Below, in pieces: positions 14,536-20,673 of a stretch of 20,673 nt of DNA. This stretch comes from PALSA-612 sp963755155 (GTDB lineage: Bacteria > Actinomycetota > Thermoleophilia > Gaiellales > Gaiellaceae). Location of the stretch: NCBI GenBank assembly GCA_963755155.1, contig CAVWIV010000021.1, positions 1 through 20,673 on the forward strand, written 5' to 3'. The translations under genes were made by a program, and so were the position numbers. How positions within the stretch are numbered: position 1 is the stretch's first letter; each line of letters begins with the position of its first letter. The notes under the pieces are model-generated. The model was not told the origin of the DNA. It worked only from the letters and a program-made list of their open reading frames with translations, and did no database searches.

Positions 14536-16925
14536 ATGACGGAGGGCACCGAGCGGCGGGCGGCACACGAACGACTTTCGACAGGGACGCTGTCGGTCGC
14601 TGGGCGCGGCGGTGCGCCACGCATCCGTGGCGCGTCGTCGGCGCGTGGATCGGCATCTTTGCCGCCCTCATCTTCATCGTCGGCGCGTTCGGTGGCTCGC
14701 TCCGTGACGAGTTCGAGATTCCGGGCTCGGACACGCAGAGAGCGACCGATCTCATCGAGGAGGAGTTCGCGGAGGAGCAGGGCGGCGTCCTGAACGTCGT
14801 CTTCGCCGCTCCCCCCGGCGAGCGGCTCGACACGGCCGAGCGGAAGCAGGCGATCGACGAAGCGATCGCGCGCCTCGCAGACCTCGGAGTTCGAGCCGAC
14901 GGAGGACAAGGCCGGCCTCGAAAGCGTCGAGACCCCGTTCACCGCCGACACCACATCCGACGACGGGCGCATCGCCTACGCGGAGGCCCAGTTCGACCGG
15001 GTGATCTACGAGGAGGACCCGGCGAGTCGGTGGTCGCCGTGCAGGAGGCCGTCCGCGAGACGGTCGAGCCCGCAGGTGTGGCCGTCGAGTTCAACGGCGA
15101 CGCTGAGTTCCCGCCGCTCGAGCAGGGAACCCAGGAGCTGCTCGGACTGCTCGCGGCGCTCATCGTCCTGCTCATCGTCTTCCGCACGTTCGTGGCGACA
15201 ACGATCCCGATCGCGCTTGCGATCACGGCGGTCGCGGCCGCATTCCTGCTCCTCTTCGTCCTCGCCGGGCTCACCGACGTCAACACGATCACGCCGCTGC
15301 TCGTCTCGATGATCGGAATCGGCGTCGGCATCGACTACTCGCTGTTCATCGTCACGCGCTTCCGTCAGCTCCTGCATGACGGGTTGTCGCCCGAAGACGC
15401 CGCCGCCGAGGCGGGAGCCTCAGCCGGTCGCGCGGTGCTCTTCGCCGGCCTGACGGTCGCGATCTCCGTGCAGCGGCCTCGCCATCTTCGGCCTCGACTT
15501 CGTGACGAAGCTCGGCATCGGCTCGGCGCTCGGCGTGCTCACGACTGTGCTGATCGCGAACTCGCTGCTGCTGGCGGTGCTGCGGCTGCTCGGGCACAAG
15601 GTCGACCGGCTGAAGGTGCCGTTCCTGCGCCCCCTCGACGACTCGGAAGCCGGTAGGCAGAAGACGCCGATCGCCCGCTGGGGCCGGTTCGTGACGAGGA
15701 ACGCGAAGATCGTCTTCCCGGCAGTGCTCGTGCTGAGCCTCGTGCTCGCCGGCTCGTCGGCTCTCGTCCGCCTCGGCGCCTCCGACCAGGGGACACAGCC
15801 GAAGGACCAGACCGCGCGCAAGGCGTACGACCTGCTGGCGGAGGGCTTCGGCTCCGGCTTCAACGCACCCATCCCGATCGTCGTCGACGTGAACAGCGAC
15901 GAGCAGGCGCCGCAGAGGATTGTCGACGGCGTGCGCGCCCTCTCCGGCGTCGCGTCCGTCGACGAGCCCATCTACAACGACCCGAAAACGGTTGCCATCG
16001 TCTTCGTTAAGCCGGACTTCGCGCCGCAGGACGAGAGACGGAGCAGCTCGTCGACACGCTGCGGAGCGACGTCATCCCGGCGGCGACGGAGGGCGGGGAC
16101 GCTGCGGTCTACGTGTCGGGCCTGACGGCGGCGTTCGCGGACATCGCCGACCGCATCATGGAACGCCTGCCGTGGTTCCTGCTGTACGTCATCGGGGTCG
16201 ACTTCCTCGTGCTCGCGATGGCGTTCCGCTCGATCGTGGTTTCGCTGACCGCCGCCGTCACGACGATTCTCTCCGCCTTCGTCGGCTTCGGCGTGCTGAC
16301 GCTCGTGGTGCAGGAGGGCCATCTCCTGGGCCTGACCGGGCTCGACAGGACCGGGCCGATCGAGACGTTCGTGCCGCCGATCGCGTTCGCGATCCTCTTC
16401 GGGCTCTCGATGGACTACATGGTGTTCCTCATGAGCCGCATCCGCGAGGAGCACGTCCACGGCCTGACGACAAAGGAAGCCGTCGAGCAGGGCATCGCGG
16501 GCGTCGGGCGAGTCGTCGTCGCTGCGGCCGTGATCATGGGGACGGTCTTCTCCGCCTTCATCCTCACCCCCGAACGGGTGTCCAAGGAGTTCGGGATCCT
16601 GCTCGCCGTCGCCATCCTTACGGATGCGCTAATCGTGCGAATGACGCTCGTGCCGTCGTTCTTCACGCTGCTCGGCGAGAAGACGTGGTACATGCCGCGC
16701 TGGCTCGACCGCCTGTTGCCGGGCCTCACGGTCGAGCCGCCCCACGACGGGAACGGGCGTGGGCCGGTGGCTACTGAGCGACCCGCGGAGGCCCGCGCCC
16801 CGGACGTAAGGCGCTCCGCAGCCTCAGCAAGCTGTCGTTCGCCGAAGAGATACGGCGTCGCGTTAGCAATCCGGCGAATCGGAGCGTCGGGCTCTGCCGA
16901 TCCTGCGGCGGCGTTGAACGCGTAG
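14536..16925 (+). CDS. MMPL/RND-superfamily transporter (frameshifted)
   Basis: About 750-795 residues in two repeat halves. The first helix is WIGIFAALIFIVGAFGG (reconstructed), then the first extracytoplasmic domain starting SLRDEFEIPGSDTQRATDLI; LLGLLAALIVLLIVFRTFVA, SMIGIGVGIDYSLFIVTRFR (the MMPL GxxxDY motif) and LGIGSALGVLTTVLIANSLL follow. A second extracytoplasmic domain holds QGTQPKDQTARKAYDLLAEG. The second half has VIGVDFLVLAMAFRSIVVSL, FAILFGLSMDYMVFLMSRIR and a matching helix bundle. MMPL proteins export lipids or siderophores, or act as hydrophobe pumps, with proton force. Shifts fall near 14610, 14880, 15030, 15470 and 16035. AGAGGA precedes the ATG. The open frame ends at 16925; a one-base shift near 16755 would end it at 16777, beside the convergent gene's end. 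Confidence 0.9.
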
Positions 16926-17369
16926 CGGATGGGGATCTCGTGCGCGATCACCAGATCCTCTGCTCGGGCCGGGCAAGCAGCCACTGGAGCGCGCGGCCGT
17001 AACGGACGTCAGCCTCGTCGAGGCTCTCGCCGTTCGGGAACGGCTCAGGCGCGTGTGGGCGCGCTTCCAGGCGCGGTACTCGTCGAGCGAAACGCCATCG
17101 AGGTCGCCGACGTCGATGTCGTCGAACAGCGGCTCGACGACGATCGGAACCGCACTCCCCGCCAGCGCGATCTCGGCCGTGTCGCGCGTACGCCGGAACC
17201 GGGTCACGATGCACGCGTCGAGCGGCACGTTCCGTATCTGCTGGCCAAGACGCTCGGCTTCGCTCCGCCCCTTCTCGGTCAGCGGCGCGTCCACGGCCAG
17301 GTAGCCGTTGACGATGCGAGCGACGTTGAGCGTCGTCTCGGCGTGCCGAGCGAGAACGAACAAGCGCAT
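16771..17369 (-). CDS. Histidine phosphatase superfamily protein (phosphoglycerate-mutase-like)
   Basis: About 195 residues. MRLFVLARHAETTLNVARIV has the catalytic His (RHAET), then VDAPLTEKGRSEAERLGQQI, CIVTRFRRTRDTAEIALAGS and LFDDIDVGDLDGVSLDEYRA supply the phosphate pocket and the acid-base region. After shifts near 17050 and 16965, RYGRALQWLLARPEQRIL and VIAHEIPIRYAFNAAAG give the second catalytic His. The tail ATPYLFGERQLAEAAERL is family-like; the end at 16771 assumes one shift near 16800, because the unshifted frame runs far into the MMPL gene. Substrate unknown. It is distinct from the SixA-type gene earlier in the window. Confidence 0.85.
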
Positions 17370-17430
17370 ATGCCGAGATGCTAGAGACCGGCCACGGACC
17401 CTTCGTAGACCTCGGCTATCGTGGCCTCGC

Positions 17431-17502
17431 GCCCCCGTAGCTCAGTGGATAGAGCAGCGGTTTCCTAAACCGCGTGCGCATGTTCGATTCATGCCGGGGG
17501 CA
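17431..17502 (+). tRNA. tRNA-Arg (anticodon CCU)
   Basis: A complete cloverleaf: acceptor GCCCCCG pairs with CGGGGGC, the D arm is GCTC/GAGC, the anticodon stem is GCGGT/ACCGC with loop TTCCTAA (anticodon CCT), and the T arm is GCATG/CATGC around TTCGATT. The discriminator base is A, and CCA is not encoded. It reads AGG codons, which are rare in high-GC genomes. The gene is single, between the phosphatase and the cysteine-rich gene. Confidence 0.95.
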
Positions 17503-17513
17503 TTCACGCGCAG

Positions 17514-18655
17514 CTACCCCGCGACGCACCTGCCCTCACGACACACGGTGCCGGCCCCGCAGCGTCGGCCACAGCCACCGCAGTTGTTGGAGTCGAAGAA
17601 GAGCGAGACGCACCTGTCGTTGCAGCACGTCTGGTTGATGCCAGGATCGGCGTTCGTGCCGCAACAGGTGTCACCGCAGACCTTGTCGTTGCGACAGCAC
17701 ATCCCGCCACCGCCACCCGCCGGCACGATGAACCTCCCCCCGAGGGACTTGTATCCGCGCGGGCAGCAGGCGAAGAATGTGCCGGAGAAGCTCACCTGCC
17801 GATCCTGCGGACAACACGTGTACCTCCGGCGGTTCGCGGCGGGCACGGAACCCGATCCGTCCGCCTGCTGCGCGCACACCTCGCCCCTGTCGCAGCAGAC
17901 GACCCTGCCCGGGGACTCCTCGCAGGCCTTCGTCCCCTTCGGACAACACTTCGCCTGGCCGCCGTAGCCCGCGCAGGTCTCGTTGCTCTTGCAGCACAAC
18001 CCTGTTCGCGGGTCACAGCACTTGCTCCCTCTCTGGCAGCACTTCCTCCCGCACGGCCGCTGACCCACATCGCAGGGTGAGCACTTGCCGACGCGCGAAT
18101 CGATGCACTTCTGGGCCCGCGGGCAGCAGTTGATGCCACACCGGGTTCTGCCTCGCGGACACTTCGGCCAGCAGGTGAGCCTGCCGCGGCTGCCGGGCAG
18201 CTGCAGGTTCAGGCACTCGGTGGTTGGGTGGCAACAATCCTCCCCACACAACTGCTCGTCGGACTTGCAGATGGGTAGGCAGATCGAGCCTCTCCAGCAG
18301 GTTTCGTTCGTATTGCAGCACTTGCCCTGGCCTCCGCAGAACGGACGGCCGTCGGGAGGGCATGCCACTTGCTTGTCGCAGAGGCCGCTACGGGGGCGGC
18401 AGCTGAAGTAGCACGGACAGCACGACCCTCCACCGCCCTCCGCGGGACAGCACTTCACACAGTTGGAAAACGGGTTGCACCGGATCTTCCCGCACTGGAC
18501 CGGAGGGCCCCACGGCCCCTTCGGCGGATCGATGATGTCGGGGCGGTCCTGGATCCCGTCGCCGGCTCCCCCGCGCAAATGAAGGGCGCAACGCGGGCGC
18601 AGGCAGCGAGCAGGAGGGCCGACCCGACCAGGCGCAGTGCGCGGCGGCGTGGCAT
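17514..18655 (-). CDS. Secreted cysteine-rich lipoprotein-like protein (about 60 Cys)
   Basis: About 380 residues. The N-terminus MPRRRALRLVGSALLLAAC has a basic start, a hydrophobic core and a lipobox-like LAAC, so a lipoprotein or a Tat/Sec signal is likely. After one shift near 18575 in a G run, 354 codons run without a break. I count about 60 cysteines, many as CC pairs in repeats such as CGEDCCHPTTEC, CGINCCPRAQKC, CGRKCCQRGSKCC and KCCPKGTKACE, ending with DSNNCGGCGRRCGAGTVC, a Stig1-like motif. The spacing recalls granulin/Stig1 disulfide-rich modules. Function unknown; a cell-surface or secreted disulfide scaffold is the plain reading, and metal binding is possible. Base composition looks less GC-extreme than its neighbours by eye. 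ATG 18655 is chosen for the signal; 18736 is another option. Confidence 0.8.
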
Positions 18656-18745
18656 CGGCGACGCGAGGCTACGCGCGAGGGACGTCCGTCGACGACCGGC
18701 GTGGCGCCATCGCTTGACGAGTCTACAAACGGTCACGGCCGATCA

Positions 18746-19222
18746 CTACTCCTGTTCCCAGAAGATAACCATGATCCCGTGGAACGCCGCGTCCGGCCCG
18801 AAGAGCGGGAACGCCGTCGTGGCGATCTCCCGCTCGACGCCGTCGAGGCTCTCTCGATCCGCAGACGCGCGTGCGCGGGACGGCGCTCGTTGAATGCGAT
18901 GCCACCAGGCATCTCTGCGCAAGGTGAAGGGGCGTACCGTCGACGCTCCGCGGCCTGAGCAGCTTCGACCCACTGGCGTATCGACATCTCTCCCACCTCA
19001 GCGAATGACCGGCCACCAATTCTCTCGGCCGGCTCGTTGAAGATGACGAGCGTGCCGTCCCGAGTCGGCGAGATAGATCGGGGTGGCGAGGTTGGATACG
19101 AGCTCGCGCGCCAGGACCAGGACGAGGCCTTTCGGCCCCCCGCGACGTGTCGCACTGTCTCGTTCTGCCGCTACGTCGGGCGGCATTCCCGACGCGCGAT
19201 CTCGGTGGCGAGGCAGCGTCAT
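18746..19222 (-). CDS. Small PAS-like protein B (second of a tandem pair)
   Basis: About 158 residues. GPKGLVLVLARELVSNLATP and IYLADS, then (after a shift near 19060) DGTLVIFNEPAERIGGRSFA and EVGEMSIRQWVEAA. After more shifts near 18900-18960 come MPGGIAFNERRPAHARLRI, SLDGVEREIATTAFPLFGPD and AAFHGIMVIFWEQE-stop. The strand order and the conserved FNEPAE and TAFPLFG segments read as a lone PAS sensory domain with no output domain. The ATG at 19222 overlaps the upstream gene's stop as ATGA. It is a close paralogue of protein A. Such stand-alone PAS proteins may sense light, redox or small ligands; none is proven here. Confidence 0.75.
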
Positions 19223-19629
19223 CCCAGAAGATCCTCATGGCCCCGAACAGCTCTTCCTCGCGCCCCATCAGCGGGAAAGCTTCCGTCGCCTGCCGCTACG
19301 TAACCGACGCTGTCGGGACGCGTTGAAGTGCACGGTTCTGTGGGCCGGCCTCCGCTCAGCGAGAGCAACCCCGACCGGGAGCTCCTCGAGCGGGATCGGC
19401 GTCCCGTCGGCCTCGCTGGGGCGAGTAACGCGCTCCGTCCATTCGTCGGCGGACAGCTCGCCCATCTCTGGCGAACGTCGCCGAAGGCAGCCTCCGCCGA
19501 CTCGTTGTAGAAGACGATCGTTCCCGTCGGGTCGTGCACCGATATGGCCATCGCGAGGTTCGCTGCGAACCCCCGGGCGAGGATGAGGGCCAAGCTCTTG
19601 TGCTGCCGCACGTCGACGGCCATGCTCAT
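19219..19629 (-). CDS. Small PAS-like protein A (first of a tandem pair)
   Basis: About 136 residues. HKSLALILARGFAANLAMAI and SVHDPTGTIVFYNESAEAAF match the start of protein B; after a shift near 19480, SPEMGELSADEWTERVTRPS, EADGTPIPLEELPVGVALAE and RRPAHRTVHFNAS continue the same domain. The end reads EAFPLMGREEELFGAMRIFW in another frame, then stop. A continuous open frame exists across the span, but its middle is clearly a shifted reading. The likely true end is FWE-stop, overlapping protein B's ATG; this needs one base (GGGATGA to GGGAATGA). It begins at ATG 19629, beside the end of LtrA. Confidence 0.73.
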   Translation of the reverse strand: MSMAVDVRQHKSLALILARGFAANLAMAISVHDPTGTIVFYNESAEAAFGDVRQRWASCPPTNGRSALLAPARPTGRRSRSRSSRSGLLSLSGGRPTEPCTSTRPDSVGYVAAGDGSFPADGARGRAVRGHEDLLG

Positions 19630-20673
19630 GCCGAGCGTACTGTGACGCGCGAGGCACCTCGATCACCAGCGCGGCTGCGACGATGGCTGCGAGCGCTCCG
19701 ACCTGAGCTGACGCGGCGACTGCGAGGGCCGAGGGGAATCGTCCCCAGCGCAGCCACGGAAGCGGCGATCCTCACCCCACCGCCGGCGACGCCGAGCGTG
19801 CGGCGGGAACCCGACGTCGCAGGCGATGAAGGCCGCCCCAGCAGCCAGCTCCACGGCGATCCAGCCGTCGAGCGTCTCGTACGGGTCGCCGATCGCGACC
19901 TTCAGGCCGGCTGCGAGAGCGACGATTCCGAGCAGAAGCCCGTAGTGCCAGTACCCGAATCCGTTCAGCGCGAGCTGCACGCGGCGCTCGGGCGAAGCGG
20001 TGGTCATCGACGCCGAAACCGCAGCTTCGTCGCTGAAGTACAGCCACCAGAGGCCCGCGCTCAGCGCGAGCGACAGTAGCGCGACGAGCAAGCAGCCCCG
20101 CGTCGACGTCGAGCCCGGACGCGCCGGCACCGATGACGACGATCGACTCGCCGAGCGCGATGATGATCACGAGCCCGTGCCTCTCGACGAAGTGCAACGG
20201 TGAGACGACGAAGCCCTGGGTGGTAGGTAAGCATCGGCGTCACCCAGAGCAATGCGGCTGCAACCGCCCAGAGGACCCGCTGCGAGGTGCCACCCAGACC
20301 CCGCCGACGATCACGAGCGTCGCCCCGACGAGGCTGAAGGGCAGGATCCGGAGCATCGCGGTCATCTCCGAGATGGACGTGCCCTTCGAGTACATCGCGC
20401 CGTGCAGGAGCACGACCACGAGGTAGCCGAGCCCGAACGCGAGCCCGGCTGACTCGTACGCGTCCGGTATGGCGAGCGCGATCACGAGGAAGCCGCCCAT
20501 CCCGCCGATCAGTGTCAATCGGTAGCGCGCGCGCTCCGTAGGGATGGCGTTCGTCAGCCACGCGTAGCCGTCGTAGATCCACCAGACGATGAGCAGCATC
20601 ACCATCACCTGGATAGCCGCCGCCGTGTCACCCCCGCTCGCGAGGACCCCGGTGAGCTGCGTGATCGTGAAGA
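19626..20673 (-). CDS. LtrA-family (low temperature requirement A) membrane protein, 5' end outside window
   Basis: About 350 residues are visible. Helices include VMVMLLIVWWIYDGYAWLTN, GGMGGFLVIALAIPDAYESA, GLAFGLGYLVVVLLHGAMYS and ILPFSLVGATLVIVGGVW. The LtrA signature FVERHGLVIIIALGESIVVI is present, then LLVALLSLALSAGLWWLYFS and FGYWHYGLLLGIVALAAGLK. The start lies before the window on the minus strand. Shifts lie near 20290, 20215, 20095 and 19800. The end is set at 19626 because one more shift would place a TGA there, overlapping protein A's ATG. The family's function is poorly known; the name comes from a cold-growth phenotype in Listeria. Confidence 0.85.

Noticed and set aside
17514..18578. 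CRISPR array or tandem DNA repeat in the cysteine-rich gene
   Set aside because: The repetition is at protein level (Cys spacing) with variable length and sequence; no constant DNA repeat with unique spacers is present.
18369..18893. Plus-strand open frames across the cysteine-rich gene
   Set aside because: Cysteine-rich minus coding gives open plus frames with skewed residues; no family features and no start signal.

Overview
The window is very GC-rich and densely packed. Actinobacterial-type families (SigX5-like ECF factor with a SnoaL tail, ArsR+SRPBCC pair, TfoX N-domain protein, LtrA, a DUF5701-like protein, DHA2 exporter, MMPL transporter, AT-rich -10-like boxes a few bases from start codons) suggest a high-GC actinobacterium. 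A Thermoleophilia-like lineage (Gaiellales/Solirubrobacterales) is my best guess; this is inference, with no marker gene to prove it. Almost every long gene is broken by one-base shifts, mostly in G or C runs, while the protein stays recognisable across frames. I read this as uncorrected long-read or assembly error, not decay, so gene spans below run across the shifts.

Layout. 1-2878: metal-homeostasis block, a DtxR/MntR-type repressor divergent from a two-domain multicopper oxidase translationally coupled to a ZIP metal transporter. 2888-3278: SixA-type phosphatase. 3265-5472: PadR repressor divergent from an ABC-2 exporter (ATPase and permease), with two matching dyads in the shared promoter. 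5435-6094: ribbon-helix-helix antitoxin and PIN toxin. 6146-8214: class III aminotransferase divergent from a secreted M15 peptidase. 8221-10751: PEP mutase/isocitrate lyase family enzyme and APH-fold kinase, divergent from an ECF sigma factor whose end overlaps a convergent STAS gene. 10827-12719: drug exporter and a DUF5701-like protein. 12782-14244: ArsR-SRPBCC-SnoaL-TfoX operon. 14111-14401: small membrane protein. 14536-17369: MMPL transporter and a histidine phosphatase. 17431-17502: tRNA-Arg(CCU). 17514-18655: a secreted protein with about 60 cysteines. 18746-20673: two tandem PAS-like proteins behind an LtrA-family membrane protein that leaves the window.

No gene-free stretch exceeds 300 bases. 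The largest gaps are 14402-14535, 18656-18745 and 10752-10826. The first and last hold candidate operators; I see nothing definite in 18656-18745. I see no CRISPR array, insertion sequence, prophage, rRNA or origin. The most interesting items are the oxidase-ZIP metal module with its operator-like dyad, the cysteine-rich lipoprotein, the twin PadR dyads, the tandem PAS pair with LtrA, and the antisense overlap of sigma factor and STAS genes.
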